64,000 nucleotides of DNA from Herbaspirillum autotrophicum (GCF_001189915.1 NZ_LFLS01000017.1:1-64000); one strand, 5' to 3'; counted from the first letter of the stretch, positions 16,006 to 25,966 are shown. Notes: a model not told the origin generated them from the letters alone. A program made the numbers and translations.

Positions 16006-17385
16006 TTATCTGTCGAGCCCGCCCATCAACACATACTTGACCTCGACATATTCCTCGATGCCGTAGTAGCTGCCCTCCCGCCCGTAACCGGAATGTTTGA
16101 CGCCGCCAAACGGAACCGATGCCGTACCCACCGAGCCGGAGTTGAGAATCACCATGCCCGATTCGATGTTGCGGGAAAGCCGGAATGCGCGTCCGAGGTC
16201 GCGCGTGAAGACATACGCGACCAAGCCGTATTCCGTATTGTTGGCACGTCGCACGACTTCGTCCTCAGTGTGGAAGCGATAGATCGGGAATACCGGTCCG
16301 AAGATCTCCGTGTGCGCGATCCGCATGTCGTCATTGAGACCAGCCAAAACGGTCGGCGCGTAAAACAGGCCACCTTTTGCATGCGGCTTGCCGCCCAGCA
16401 CCACCTCGGCGCCACTCTGTTTCGCCTCTTCTACCAGCGCTGCCACTTTGTCGAGACCCACCTGATTGATCAGTGGCCCCACGACAAACTCTTGCTGCAA
16501 CCCTTGGTCGACCCGGATCATGGCGACCTTTTCCGCCACCGCGGCGACAAAACGGTCGTGGATGGCATCCTGCACATAAATGCGATTGGGCGAAATGCAC
16601 ACCTGGCCCGAATTGCGCAACTTGGCCGCGACGAGACCGGCAACAGCATCATCGAAACCGGCGTCGTCAAAGACGATGAACGGCGCATTGCCGCCCAGTT
16701 CCAGCGTCATCTTCTTGAGATCGTTGCCGCATGCCGATGCCAGCACCTTGCCGATAGCGGTCGACCCTGTAAACGAGATCTTGCGGATGCGCGTATCGCT
16801 CGTGAAAAGCGCACCGATTTCCTGCGGATTGCCGGTGACCATTTCGAACACGCCCTCAGGAATGCCCGCCCGACGTGCGTACTCCAGTAATTTGTAGCCG
16901 GTCAGCGGCGTCAGCTCGGACGGTTTGATAATCATCGTGCAACCGGCCGCCAGTGCAGTGGCGATCTTGCGCGTGATCATCATGAACGGAAAATTCCACG
17001 GCGTGATTGCCGCGGTCGGGCCGGCCGGCTCCTTGAACACCAGAATTTCCGCATTGCCGGCGTGCGCAGGAATCGTGTCTCCGTACACGCGCCTGGCTTC
17101 CTCGGCGAACCATTCGATAAAGCCAAGACCATACTCGATCTCGCCCAGCGCCTCGGACAGGCATTTGCCATTTTCCTTGACCATGAGTTCCGCGAAGGCC
17201 TGCTTGTCAGCCTTGACCAGTTCAAACCAGCGCCGCAGCAGATCGCCACGCTCCTTGGCCAACTTGCGCGACCACCACGGAAATGCCTTGCACGTACGGT
17301 CAATGGCAGCCGTCACTTCAGCCGGACTCCACTCGGGTACTTCGCCAACCACTGAACCATCTGCGGGATTAACTACGTTGATCAT
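16006..17385 (-). CDS. NAD(P)-dependent aldehyde dehydrogenase (succinate-semialdehyde type)
   Basis: 459 aa from ATG 17385, where the family sequence begins (MINVVNPADGS); another ATG at 17397 abuts the AGG and is less likely. Visible are the cofactor segment ITPWNFPFMMITRKIA, the base Glu in LELGGNAPF near 235, and the nucleophile Cys in NSGQVCISPNR near 270, then EIFGPVFPI. It oxidises an aldehyde, probably succinate semialdehyde or a related short-chain semialdehyde, to the acid. It is divergent from an AraC regulator 259 nt away, which likely controls it. Confidence 0.9.
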   Translation of the reverse strand: MINVVNPADGSVVGEVPEWSPAEVTAAIDRTCKAFPWWSRKLAKERGDLLRRWFELVKADKQAFAELMVKENGKCLSEALGEIEYGLGFIEWFAEEARRVYGDTIPAHAGNAEILVFKEPAGPTAAITPWNFPFMMITRKIATALAAGCTMIIKPSELTPLTGYKLLEYARRAGIPEGVFEMVTGNPQEIGALFTSDTRIRKISFTGSTAIGKVLASACGNDLKKMTLELGGNAPFIVFDDAGFDDAVAGLVAAKLRNSGQVCISPNRIYVQDAIHDRFVAAVAEKVAMIRVDQGLQQEFVVGPLINQVGLDKVAALVEEAKQSGAEVVLGGKPHAKGGLFYAPTVLAGLNDDMRIAHTEIFGPVFPIYRFHTEDEVVRRANNTEYGLVAYVFTRDLGRAFRLSRNIESGMVILNSGSVGTASVPFGGVKHSGYGREGSYYGIEEYVEVKYVLMGGLDR

Positions 17386-17644
17386 GATATTTATCATCCT
17401 GTAAAGTTGAGATATGCCGCCGTGACGGGCATTTGCGCACCCGCTTACGGCCTGTCCGGTCGCGGCAACACTGCGACCACCGGCTTGCTGCAAGCGCACT
17501 TGAGCATGGATTGAATGATAGGATTGGCCGGGATTACGGTCGATGGCGCTGGATATATGTTTATTGCCCAATACTATTGACTCAGATATTTCTGGTCATT
17601 TAGTGGCAATATCCGAACCTTACGCATGCAGCCCGGGAGCCGCC

Positions 17645-18610
17645 ATGGAGAATCAGCCGGAGCAGTACGACCCGCAAGCGCAGGAATGCCAGCGACAGCG
17701 CATGGCAGCCCTGCTCGGACAACTGGCGCCGGTCGAGGGATACAACCTTACGGTGTTGCCCGACATTCGTTTTTTGCGCTCGAATCGTCCACTCAAATCG
17801 GTCCCGGTTCTCTACGATCCGGGCATCGTGATCGTGTGTCAGGGAAAAAAACGCGGCTTTTTCGGCGACCAGACTTACCTCTATGACGAACGACAATGCC
17901 TGGTGGTGTCAGTGCCGGTGCCGTTCACGATGGAAACCGATGCCAGCGAACAAGAACCGCTGCTGGCGATTTACATGCACCTGGACTTCAAGATCGCTGC
18001 CGATCTGATGCTGCAGATAGATCAGTTGGGTGGTGTGGCATCGGGCAAACCGCAAGGCATGATGTCGAGCCGCATGGATCGCAGACTCAATGATTCCGTA
18101 TTACGCCTGCTCGAAGCCATGAGCCGGTCAATGGAAGCGGAGATCATCGGTCCCGCGCTGGTGCGCGAAATCTACTTCCGCATCCTGACCGGTGATCAGG
18201 GACCATCGATGAGAGCCGCGCTTGGCATGCATGGGCAATTCGGCAAAGTGGTGCGAGCGCTGCGTCGCATCCACGCCTTGTACCAGCAGGAACTGAGCGT
18301 GGAGCAACTGGCCAGCGAAGCCGGCATGAGCGTGCCCGCATTTCACGTGCACTTCAAGGCAGTAACCAATACCACACCGATGCAATACTTGAAATCCACG
18401 CGCTTGCATCAGGCAAGACTACTGATGGTACGCAACAGCATCACCGCTGCAACAGCCAGCGCCGAAGTCGGCTATGACAGCCCGTCGCAATTCAGCAGAG
18501 AGTTCAAGCGTCTGTTCGGACGAAGCCCGCGGGAAGAAGTGAAGCGCATGCGGGCCGAGTTTGCCGTGCCGCCGGCGCATGCGGCGTCGATTTATGTATC
18601 GTCTCACTGA
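17645..18610 (+). CDS. AraC-family transcriptional regulator (AraC_N type)
   Basis: 321 aa from ATG 17645, with GGGAG at 17635-17639; a longer frame to 17543 is not supported. The N-terminal cupin-like part (about 15-190) has the AraC_N pattern (YNLTVLPDIRFLRSNRP, DPGIVIVCQGKK). Two helix-turn-helix motifs lie at about 215-310 (LSVEQLASEAGMSVPAFHVHF; ATASAEVGYDSPSQFSREFK). This subfamily often controls an adjacent dehydrogenase or oxidoreductase, and the divergent aldehyde dehydrogenase is the natural target. Confidence 0.9.
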   Translation: MENQPEQYDPQAQECQRQRMAALLGQLAPVEGYNLTVLPDIRFLRSNRPLKSVPVLYDPGIVIVCQGKKRGFFGDQTYLYDERQCLVVSVPVPFTMETDASEQEPLLAIYMHLDFKIAADLMLQIDQLGGVASGKPQGMMSSRMDRRLNDSVLRLLEAMSRSMEAEIIGPALVREIYFRILTGDQGPSMRAALGMHGQFGKVVRALRRIHALYQQELSVEQLASEAGMSVPAFHVHFKAVTNTTPMQYLKSTRLHQARLLMVRNSITAATASAEVGYDSPSQFSREFKRLFGRSPREEVKRMRAEFAVPPAHAASIYVSSH

Positions 18611-18656
18611 GGTGAGAGGCTGACGATGTACACAGCCGGCGTGAGACAGAAATGAA

Positions 18657-18681
18657 AAAGGCGCTGCCGCGCAGCGCCTTT
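18657..18681. terminator. Bidirectional terminator between AraC gene and O-antigen ligase gene
   Basis: AAAGGCGCTGC (18657-18667) pairs with GCAGCGCCTTT (18671-18681) around a 3-nt loop. A-rich and T-rich flanks on either side allow it to serve both convergent genes. Confidence 0.8.
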
Positions 18682-18702
18682 CAATTGCGGCAATCCGTTA
18701 CG

Positions 18703-19917
18703 TCACGCGAAAGGACGCTCTTCCGCCTTGAGCAAACCCCACAGGATGACCAGCGTGAAACCGAGTGTCATGACACCTGTGTTATGCGCCATGAATACCT
18801 GCGAAAAGCCGAAACCGATATAGCAAACAATCAGCATCAGACCGCACAAGGCATAAGGCCGCTGCGCCGCAGAACCGCGCCTGAGATAGCCGGCAAATAA
18901 ATACAAAGGCACCAGATACAACGCCAGCAATACCAGCAGGCCAGGAACGCCGCGCTTGACGATGGCATCCAGCCACTCGTTATAAACGTGGTTGTTATCC
19001 TTCATCAATGGACTGACTTTGCCTTCGTTGATCAATTCGGTTTCACGCACCACGAAACCTGCTTTGCCCCAACCCAGCAATGGCCGTTCCTGTGCCGCCA
19101 GAGCACCGGCACGCCACATTTCCATGCGGGTTCCAATCGACGAGTCAGCATTGCGCGTCTTCGCATAGTCTTGCGCTTCGGCAAATGCCAATTGCACCCG
19201 TGCTTTGACATCGGTGCGCGGAATCATGTAAATGACGGCACAAATCACCACCAGGGCCGAGATGATCCCCACCAGATAGCGTTTGCTGATGGTGCCGCCA
19301 TAGCAGCGATACAGCAGGTAAAGACAGACCGGCAAACCGACCCAGCTGCCGCGGCTACCGGTGAACATCGAGCCCAACATACCCATCACGGCACCGACAA
19401 TCAGGAACAGCACCCACACATTGGCGCGCGACTGTTCTTTGGCCCAGCCGAGGCCCGCCAGGCAAAGCATGCCAATGATGAAGCTGATATTTCCATACTG
19501 GATCGCATTGGTGTAACCGTTGGCCCGGCCGTGCAAGACGAACAGGTTTTGCCATCCCGTAAACAAGCCTGCCAGGATGCCGCCAATCGCCAGGCCGGCC
19601 CAGAAGTAACGCGGTGTCGGCGGATAGACGCGCAACACCAGCAACGCCGGGATTGCCAGCAAGAACCGCAATGGCAAATCATATTCCTTGATGATTTCAC
19701 CATGGATCAGATTCATGATTACCGCGACCACGAAATAGAACAACAACACGGCAATCAACAGCCGGTCTTCGCTATCAAGACGCAAGCGCACATCACGTCG
19801 GAACAATACCAGCCCGCCCAACAGCAAGGCGGTAGCCCCTACCGAGAATCCGCTGGGGATGATCAGTGAAATGGCAAAAAACAGAAATACGGCAAACGAG
19901 GTATAGCCAATCATCAA
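18703..19917 (-). CDS. O-antigen ligase / Wzy-family membrane protein
   Basis: 404 aa with about ten to twelve hydrophobic segments. The Wzy_C region holds the family motifs: GSMFTGSRGSWVGL near 190 and a periplasmic loop with RMEMWRAGALAAQERPLLGWG and KDNNHVYNEWLDAIVKRG near 290. Such proteins join polymerised polysaccharide to lipid A-core (WaaL) or polymerise repeat units (Wzy); the two cannot be told apart here. The gene is convergent to the AraC gene and lies 82 nt downstream of dnaE on the same strand. Confidence 0.85.
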   Translation of the reverse strand: MMIGYTSFAVFLFFAISLIIPSGFSVGATALLLGGLVLFRRDVRLRLDSEDRLLIAVLLFYFVVAVIMNLIHGEIIKEYDLPLRFLLAIPALLVLRVYPPTPRYFWAGLAIGGILAGLFTGWQNLFVLHGRANGYTNAIQYGNISFIIGMLCLAGLGWAKEQSRANVWVLFLIVGAVMGMLGSMFTGSRGSWVGLPVCLYLLYRCYGGTISKRYLVGIISALVVICAVIYMIPRTDVKARVQLAFAEAQDYAKTRNADSSIGTRMEMWRAGALAAQERPLLGWGKAGFVVRETELINEGKVSPLMKDNNHVYNEWLDAIVKRGVPGLLVLLALYLVPLYLFAGYLRRGSAAQRPYALCGLMLIVCYIGFGFSQVFMAHNTGVMTLGFTLVILWGLLKAEERPFA

Positions 19918-20000
19918 ACGACCTTTCGGCGTAGTAGTTGCATATAGTTATTGATTTTTATCAACATTGAAGCGCCGCATTTTACCAAACTCGCATTCAC

Positions 20001-23000
20001 TTAGTACTCAATCGCGACCGCATCCTTGCCAAACGACTCCGCCAGCGACGACTGCAAGGCATCAGCCGGCACCACGCGCCATGCGTCCCCAAGCATGACT
20101 TCGCAACCGACACCCGGCTGATCGTAGCGCATCACGAACGGCAAACCCTGCGGCATGCGGTATGCAGACAGCGTTTCCTTGAGATAGGCCGGTTCGACCT
20201 GTTTCGAGATCGACACCACCACGCGTTGACCATACTGGATCCGGGCAGCGCCGATATCCATGACTTTTTCGGCAGAAATGCGCAGGCCGCCCGAGAAGCG
20301 GTCTTCCGATACCTTGCCCTGCACGATCAGCAACTCGTCTTCCTTGAAGAAGGCCTTGTTGGGCTCGACCAGTTCGCTGTACACCGTCACATCGGCGACG
20401 GCGCTGCCGTCATCGAGCGTCACGATCAGCAACTTGCCGCGCTGTGTCATCTGCACCCGCACGCCGACGATGATGCCGGCCAGCGAACGCGGTTCGCGCG
20501 AGGGTTCCAGATTGGCAATCCTGGTGCGGACAAACTGGCGCACTTCACGCTCGTAGGCATTGAACAAATGACCGGACAGATAAAAACCGAGCGCGATCTT
20601 TTCTTCGGTGAGTTTTTGCTTGTCGGTCCATGGCCGCACGTTGATATATTCCAGCGGCGCTTCCAGATCGCTGTCATCGCCCCCAAACAGACTGACCTGA
20701 TTGGCCGAGGCTTCTGCCTGTTCGGCACTTTCCCAGGCCAGGCCGACCGTCGCCTGCAATACGGCGCGGTCAACGCCGAAGCAATCGAAGGCACCGGCGC
20801 GAATCAGCGAATCAATGGTGCGGCGGTTGATCTGCCGCTTGTCGATGCGCTTGGCAAAGTCGAACAAATCCTTGAACGGCTTGTCACCGCGCGCTGCGAC
20901 GATGGCTTCGATTGCGCTTTGTCCCGAGCCTTTTACGGCGCCCAGCCCGTAACGAATCTGCATCGCCTTCTTGCCCGGCTCGCCCACCGGTGTGAAACGG
21001 TAGTCGGACAAATTGATGTCCGGCGGCAGCAAGGTCAGGCCGCAAATGTCGAGCGCGTCTTCCACCAGAATCTTGATCTTGTCGGTATCGTCCATGGCCA
21101 GCGACAAGTTGGCTGCCATGAACGCGGCCGGGTGATGCGCCTTGAGGAAGGCCGTGTGATACGACAGCAGCGCGTAAGCAGCAGCATGTGACTTGTTGAA
21201 GCCGTAGCCTGCGAACTTTTCCATCAAGTCGAAGATTTCGTCGGCCTTCTCTTGCGACAAGCCATCCTTGGCGGCACCTTCGCGGAAGATCTGGCGATGC
21301 TCAGCCATTTCTTCCGCTTTTTTCTTACCCATCGCGCGCCGCAGCAAGTCAGCGCCGCCGAGCGAGTAGCCGCCCACCACCTGCGCCATCTGCATCACCT
21401 GCTCCTGATACACCATGATGCCGTAGGTTTCGGACAGAATGCCTTCAGTGCGCGGGTCAGGATAATCAAAACGCTCACCGTGCTTGCGTTTGCAGAAGTC
21501 CGGAATCAGGTCCATCGGACCCGGACGATACAAGGCCACCAGCGCAATAATGTCTTCAAAACGGTCGGGCCGGGCGTCTTTCAGCATGCCTTGCATGCCG
21601 CGGCTTTCCAGCTGGAATACGGCGACCGTTTTGGCCTTGGTCAGCAACTCATAAGAGGCGCGGTCATTGAGCGGCAATCGCGCCAGATCGAAATCGGCCA
21701 TGGCCGGATCGAGTTGCTTGATGTAACGCACGGCGCGATCCAGAATGGTCAGCGTGGTCAGACCCAAAAAGTCGAACTTCACCAGACCGACGGCTTCGAC
21801 GTCATCTTTGTCGTACTGCGATACCACGCCGGCGTCGCCGCCCTGGGTGTACAACGGGCAGAAATCAGTCAGTTTGCCGGGGGCGATCAACACGCCCCCG
21901 GCATGCATGCCGATATTGCGGGCGATGCCTTCGACCTGTTGCGCCAGCCCCATCAGCTGCTTCACTTCTTCTTCATTGTCCAGCCGCTCCTTGAGCAACG
22001 GCTCTTCTTCGATGGCGTCGGCCAGCGTCACCAGTTTGCCCGGCTTGAACGGAATCAGTTTGGAAATGCCATCGCAAAAGTTGTAGCCCAGATCCAGCAC
22101 GCGGCCGACGTCACGCACCGCGCCCTTGGCCGCCATGGTACCGAAGGTGGCGATCTGCGATACCGCTTCCTTGCCGTAACGCTCCTTGACGTACTGAATC
22201 ACGCGGTCGCGGCCTTCCTGGCAAAAGTCGATATCGAAGTCGGGCATCGATACCCGTTCCGGGTTCAGGAAACGCTCGAACAGCAGGTTGTATTGCAGCG
22301 GATCCAGATCGGTAATCGACAGCGAGTACGCCACCAGCGAACCGGCACCGGAACCGCGGCCCGGTCCGACCGGGACGCCATTGTTCTTGGCCCAGCGGAT
22401 AAAGTCGGCCACGATCAGGAAGTAGCCCGGAAACTTCATCTTGATGATGGTATCGTTTTCGAACTTCAGCCGTTCTTCGTACCGGGCCCGTTCCTTCTCG
22501 CGTTTGGCTTCGTCGGGGAATAATTGCTTGAGACGGTCTTCAAGGCCGGCCTTGGTTTCTGCCACCAGAAAATCATCGATGGTCATGCCATCCGGGGTCG
22601 GGAAATTCGGCAATTGCGGCTTGCCCAGCGTCAGCATCAGATTGCAGCGCTTGGCAATTTCAATCGAGTTCTGCACTGCGCCCGGCAAATCGGCAAACAG
22701 CTCCGCCATTTCGGCCTGGCTCTTGAAATTCTGTTGTTCGTTGAAACGCCTCACGCGACGTGCATTGGCCAGAATTTCACCCTCGGCGATGCAAGTCCGC
22801 GCTTCATGCGCGACAAATTCGCCTTGCGTCAGGAACTGGATCGGATGCGTCGCCACCACCGGCAGTTGCAACCTGGCCGCCAGCGCGACCGATTGCCGCA
22901 CCTGAATATCCATGTTGGGCTGGCCGGCGCGCTGGATTTCAATGTAGAACGAATCCGGGAAAATCGCGGCCCAGCGTTGGGCGCAGCGTTCGGCGGCAGC

Positions 23001-23459
23001 CACATTGCCATTTTCAATGGCGATTCCGACATCACCGAAGTGCGCGCCCGACAACGCGATCAACCCGGTACCGCCCTCTTGCTGCTGCAATTCTTCCAGC
23101 CATTCGGTACGAATTTCGGCGCGGCCGCGATGCAGATTGGTGAGCCAGGCGCGGCTCAGCAAATCGCATAACTGCAAATAGCCATGATTGTTTTTGACCA
23201 GCAACAGCAAGCGCGACGGTTTGTCGCGGTCGTCGTCATTGCTGATCCAGACGTCGCAACCGATGATCGGCTTGACGCCTTTGCCGCGTGCGGCTTTGTA
23301 AAACTTGACCATGCCAAACAGATTGGACAGGTCGGTAATGCCAAGGGCGGCCTGGCCGTCTTTGGCGGCCTCCTTGACGACGTCATCGATGCGGACCAGT
23401 CCGTCGACGATGGAATATTCGGAATGCAGGCGAAGGTGTACGAATTGCGGTGTAGTCAT
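20001..23459 (-). CDS. dnaE: DNA polymerase III alpha subunit
   Basis: 1152 aa, typical of the DnaE1 replicative polymerase. An N-terminal PHP domain (about 1-280, opening FVHLRLHSEYSIVDGL) precedes the palm. The catalytic aspartates are in PDFDIDFCQEGRDR near residue 400, with GPGRGSGAGSLVAY just before. A fingers region, helix-hairpin-helix and OB fold (about 990-1075: LAGIIVGVRVQMTQRGK) follow. It is the replicative polymerase core subunit and must be essential. The terminator is not obvious. Confidence 0.98.
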   Translation of the reverse strand: MTTPQFVHLRLHSEYSIVDGLVRIDDVVKEAAKDGQAALGITDLSNLFGMVKFYKAARGKGVKPIIGCDVWISNDDDRDKPSRLLLLVKNNHGYLQLCDLLSRAWLTNLHRGRAEIRTEWLEELQQQEGGTGLIALSGAHFGDVGIAIENGNVAAAERCAQRWAAIFPDSFYIEIQRAGQPNMDIQVRQSVALAARLQLPVVATHPIQFLTQGEFVAHEARTCIAEGEILANARRVRRFNEQQNFKSQAEMAELFADLPGAVQNSIEIAKRCNLMLTLGKPQLPNFPTPDGMTIDDFLVAETKAGLEDRLKQLFPDEAKREKERARYEERLKFENDTIIKMKFPGYFLIVADFIRWAKNNGVPVGPGRGSGAGSLVAYSLSITDLDPLQYNLLFERFLNPERVSMPDFDIDFCQEGRDRVIQYVKERYGKEAVSQIATFGTMAAKGAVRDVGRVLDLGYNFCDGISKLIPFKPGKLVTLADAIEEEPLLKERLDNEEEVKQLMGLAQQVEGIARNIGMHAGGVLIAPGKLTDFCPLYTQGGDAGVVSQYDKDDVEAVGLVKFDFLGLTTLTILDRAVRYIKQLDPAMADFDLARLPLNDRASYELLTKAKTVAVFQLESRGMQGMLKDARPDRFEDIIALVALYRPGPMDLIPDFCKRKHGERFDYPDPRTEGILSETYGIMVYQEQVMQMAQVVGGYSLGGADLLRRAMGKKKAEEMAEHRQIFREGAAKDGLSQEKADEIFDLMEKFAGYGFNKSHAAAYALLSYHTAFLKAHHPAAFMAANLSLAMDDTDKIKILVEDALDICGLTLLPPDINLSDYRFTPVGEPGKKAMQIRYGLGAVKGSGQSAIEAIVAARGDKPFKDLFDFAKRIDKRQINRRTIDSLIRAGAFDCFGVDRAVLQATVGLAWESAEQAEASANQVSLFGGDDSDLEAPLEYINVRPWTDKQKLTEEKIALGFYLSGHLFNAYEREVRQFVRTRIANLEPSREPRSLAGIIVGVRVQMTQRGKLLIVTLDDGSAVADVTVYSELVEPNKAFFKEDELLIVQGKVSEDRFSGGLRISAEKVMDIGAARIQYGQRVVVSISKQVEPAYLKETLSAYRMPQGLPFVMRYDQPGVGCEVMLGDAWRVVPADALQSSLAESFGKDAVAIEY

Positions 23460-23549
23460 GGGCGATATTTTACAGGTCTATGACATCCGGAGAGGCGAAC
23501 AATTGTCAGCAGCGGTAAGCAAACCCCGGATCACACTGTCCCACCGACG

Positions 23550-23563
23550 TTGATCTGCATCAA
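23550..23563. promoter_or_regulatory. FNR/ANR box between dnaE and trhO
   Basis: TTGATCTGCATCAA matches the FNR/ANR consensus TTGAT-N4-ATCAA exactly in all ten defined positions. Its centre is about 58 nt upstream of the transcription start expected from TATAAT at 23603-23608, close to the class I activator position near -61.5. It points to oxygen control of trhO; control of dnaE is less likely. Confidence 0.55.
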
Positions 23564-23602
23564 GCTTCACGCGATTTGTCGCGAAGCTGCCCGCGACAAG
23601 TT

Positions 23603-23608
23603 TATAAT
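23603..23608 (+). promoter_or_regulatory. Candidate -10 element of trhO
   Basis: TATAAT lies 35 nt upstream of the trhO start. No good -35 hexamer is found at 16-18 bp, which fits an activator-dependent promoter served by the FNR box. Confidence 0.4.
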
Positions 23609-23642
23609 GCTGTCAATTCAATGAGTTAGAGCACAATCAGTC

Positions 23643-24527
23643 ATGCAGTCGCCAGCCACTTCTTACATCAATATCGCCGCGTACAAATTCATCACTTTCA
23701 GCGATACGGTCGAAAAACGTCCGCAATTCCTGGAATTTTGTCAAAAACACAATTTGCGCGGCACCGTCATTCTGAGCCCGGAAGGCATCAATTTGTTTCT
23801 GGCCGGCAAACGCGCCGATATCGATGCGTTTCTTGGCTGGCTGCGCGCCGATCCGCGCTTTGCTGATATCGAAGTCAAGGAAAGCGAGTCCGAGCACCAG
23901 CCGTTCAACCGCATGCTGGTCAAGCTCAAGGCCGAGATCATCACGATGAAGTATCCGCTGATCAAGCCGGAAGAAGGCCGCGCGCCGTTCGTCGAGCCGC
24001 TGACCCTGAAGCGCTGGCTCGATCAGGGTCATGACGACAACGGCAAACCGGTGGTGATGGTCGATACCCGCAATGCCTTTGAAGTCGATGTCGGTACGTT
24101 CGACAACACCATCGATTACCGCATCAGCAAATTCACCGAATTCCCGCAAGTCATCGCCGACCACAAGGCCGAACTCGACGGCAAGACCGTGGTGACCTTC
24201 TGTACCGGCGGCATCCGCTGCGAAAAAGCCGCGATCCACATGCAAAACGTCGGTTTCGACAGCGTCTATCAACTCGACGGCGGCATTTTGAAGTATTTCG
24301 AAGATGTCGGCGGCGCCCATTACACCGGCGATTGCTTCGTTTTCGATTACCGCACCGCGCTCAATCCGCAATTGCAGGAAACCGCGACCGTACAATGCTT
24401 CGCCTGCCGCGCCGTAGTCACGCCACGCGAGCAGTTGTCGCCCGCCTATGTGGCCGGCAAGTCCTGCCCGCATTGCGCGACTGAACCGGCATCGTCCGCT
24501 GCGCCGGCGACACAAAGCCACGCCTGA
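23643..24527 (+). CDS. trhO: tRNA uridine(34) hydroxylase (rhodanese family)
   Basis: 294 aa, of the YceA/UPF0176 family. The N-terminal acylphosphatase-like part (about 8-95, [18 protein letters not shown]) precedes a rhodanese domain (about 128-230) with the active-site loop [12 protein letters not shown] near 186-196, then a Cys-rich end ([12 protein letters not shown]). TrhO makes 5-hydroxyuridine at the tRNA wobble base in an oxygen-dependent way in E. coli. A consensus FNR box lies upstream. A terminator follows at 24553. Confidence 0.93.
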   Translation: MQSPATSYINIAAYKFITFSDTVEKRPQFLEFCQKHNLRGTVILSPEGINLFLAGKRADIDAFLGWLRADPRFADIEVKESESEHQPFNRMLVKLKAEIITMKYPLIKPEEGRAPFVEPLTLKRWLDQGHDDNGKPVVMVDTRNAFEVDVGTFDNTIDYRISKFTEFPQVIADHKAELDGKTVVTFCTGGIRCEKAAIHMQNVGFDSVYQLDGGILKYFEDVGGAHYTGDCFVFDYRTALNPQLQETATVQCFACRAVVTPREQLSPAYVAGKSCPHCATEPASSAAPATQSHA

Positions 24528-24552
24528 AAACAGCAATAGTTTTGCAGACGTA

Positions 24553-24580
24553 AAAAAACCGCTGTCACCAGCGGTTTTTT
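24553..24580. terminator. Bidirectional intrinsic terminator after trhO
   Basis: AAAAAACCGCTG (24553-24564) pairs with CAGCGGTTTTTT (24569-24580), loop TCAC. The T-run serves trhO and the A-run serves the convergent flavodoxin gene. Confidence 0.9.
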
Positions 24581-24602
24581 ATTGCCCGCAAGCGGGACGA
24601 TC

Positions 24603-25178
24603 TTACTTGTTGAAGCGTGCCGCCGTCTCGGCCACGCGCTTGCCGAACAGCTTGGCGGTGTCCAGATCGCCCGGCAACGGTCCTTCTTCCGGCGACGAGT
24701 CCGACGGGCTTTGCGCCATCAGACCGGAAAATGAACCGACGAAATTGATGTCATTGCGTTGCGCCGCCTTGGAATTGGCCGGCATCAGGCCGGTACCGAC
24801 CCATACCATGCTGTGCTGCATGCCCAGCGTGAACAGATAATGCAGGGTCGACAGTTTGTCGCCGTTCATGGTGGCCGAATTAGTGAATCCGGCACCGATC
24901 TTGTCTTTCCATTTTTGCGAAAACCATGGCTTGGAAGTGGCATCGGCAAACTTCTTGAATTGCCACGACACGCTGCCCATGTAGGTGGGCGAACCCATGA
25001 TGATGGCATCGGCGGCATCCAGCAGCGCCCATTGGGCCTCGGTGATATTGCCTTCGGCATCGATGGCGATCAGATCGACGCTGGTGTCGGCAGCCGAGGC
25101 GACGCCGGCATGCACGGCTTCCGCCAGTTTTTTGGTATGACCGTAACCGGAGTGATAAACGATGGCAACTTTGCTCAT
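24603..25178 (-). CDS. Flavodoxin-family NAD(P)H:quinone reductase-like protein (WrbA-like)
   Basis: 191 aa with the flavodoxin fold: FMN-phosphate loop at the N-terminus (IVYHSGYGHTKKLAEAV), the second flavin loop SPTYMGSVSWQFKKF near 65, and a third near 110 (GMQHSMVWVGTG). It resembles NAD(P)H-dependent quinone reductases of the WrbA group. It sits 86 nt behind the pirin gene on the same strand, with a strong hairpin between. Quinone/redox defence together with pirin is a plausible shared role. Confidence 0.88.
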   Translation of the reverse strand: MSKVAIVYHSGYGHTKKLAEAVHAGVASAADTSVDLIAIDAEGNITEAQWALLDAADAIIMGSPTYMGSVSWQFKKFADATSKPWFSQKWKDKIGAGFTNSATMNGDKLSTLHYLFTLGMQHSMVWVGTGLMPANSKAAQRNDINFVGSFSGLMAQSPSDSSPEEGPLPGDLDTAKLFGKRVAETAARFNK

Positions 25179-25225
25179 GATGTTCCTTGTCTGATGAAAT
25201 TGAATTTAACAGTGGGTCTGATGAA

Positions 25226-25256
25226 CGCTGCGATCCCGACAACCGGGATCGCAGCG
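25226..25256 (-). terminator. Hairpin between the pirin and flavodoxin genes
   Basis: CGCTGCGATCCCG (25226-25238) and CGGGATCGCAGCG (25244-25256) form a perfect 13-bp stem with loop ACAAC, 9 nt after the pirin stop codon. The minus-strand sequence that follows is not a clean T-run, so it may give partial termination or RNA end protection, lowering flavodoxin expression relative to pirin. Confidence 0.55.
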
Positions 25257-25264
25257 CAAGAGAG

Positions 25265-25966
25265 TTACTTCGGCAAATCGAACAACAGCACTTCGGCCTG
25301 GTCGCCGTCAGTGAATGACAATGTGGTTACACCGGCAACCTTGAGCGCATCGCCGGTCTGCAATGACTGCCCGTTCACTTTCAGACTGCCGCGTGCGACA
25401 TGGATATAGGCCAGACGGCCAGCCGCCAATTCCACGCTGGCGTGCTGATCGCCATCGAACAAACCGGCATACACGCTGGCATCCTGATGAATCTTGACCG
25501 AGCCGTCACGGGCATCGGCCGACGCAATCAGGCGCAAACGCCCGGTTTTTTCCGCGGCAGAGAAACGCTTCTCTTCGTAGCCCGGCGCAATTCCATCCAC
25601 ATCCGGCATGATCCAGATTTGCAACAGATGGGCGCGCTCAGCCGCCGAATGATTGAACTCCGAATGCCGCACGCCGGTGCCGGCGCTCATGCGCTGCACA
25701 TCGCCGGGACGGATCACGCTGCCGTTGCCCATGCTGTCCTTGTGCTCCAACGCACCTTCCAGCATGTAGGTAATGATTTCCATGTTCTGGTGACCGTGCG
25801 TGCCGAAGCCCTGCCCGCCATCGATCCAGTCTTCATTGATCACGCGCAGCGGACCGAAGCCCATGTGCCCGGGATCGTGATAACCGGCGAAGGAAAAGCT
25901 GTGAAAAGAGTCGAGCCAGCCGTGATTGGCATGTCCGCGATCATTCGCCTTGCGTAGTTCCAGCAT
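25265..25966 (-). CDS. Pirin-family protein (YhhW-like)
   Basis: 233 aa, a bicupin. The N-terminal cupin holds the metal ligands: two His in FGTHGHQNMEIITYM near 56-64, and His/Glu in GTGVRHSEFN near 101. Proteins of this type (E. coli YhhW) can cleave quercetin in vitro and are linked to redox stress. The gene is divergent from a LysR regulator with a strong dyad in the shared spacer, and probably reads on into the flavodoxin gene. Confidence 0.92.
   Translation of the reverse strand: MLELRKANDRGHANHGWLDSFHSFSFAGYHDPGHMGFGPLRVINEDWIDGGQGFGTHGHQNMEIITYMLEGALEHKDSMGNGSVIRPGDVQRMSAGTGVRHSEFNHSAAERAHLLQIWIMPDVDGIAPGYEEKRFSAAEKTGRLRLIASADARDGSVKIHQDASVYAGLFDGDQHASVELAAGRLAYIHVARGSLKVNGQSLQTGDALKVAGVTTLSFTDGDQAEVLLFDLPK

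Noticed and set aside
21252..22523. 423-codon antisense frame inside dnaE
   Set aside because: Shadow frame; composition is typical of the reverse complement of GC-rich coding DNA and dnaE is intact.
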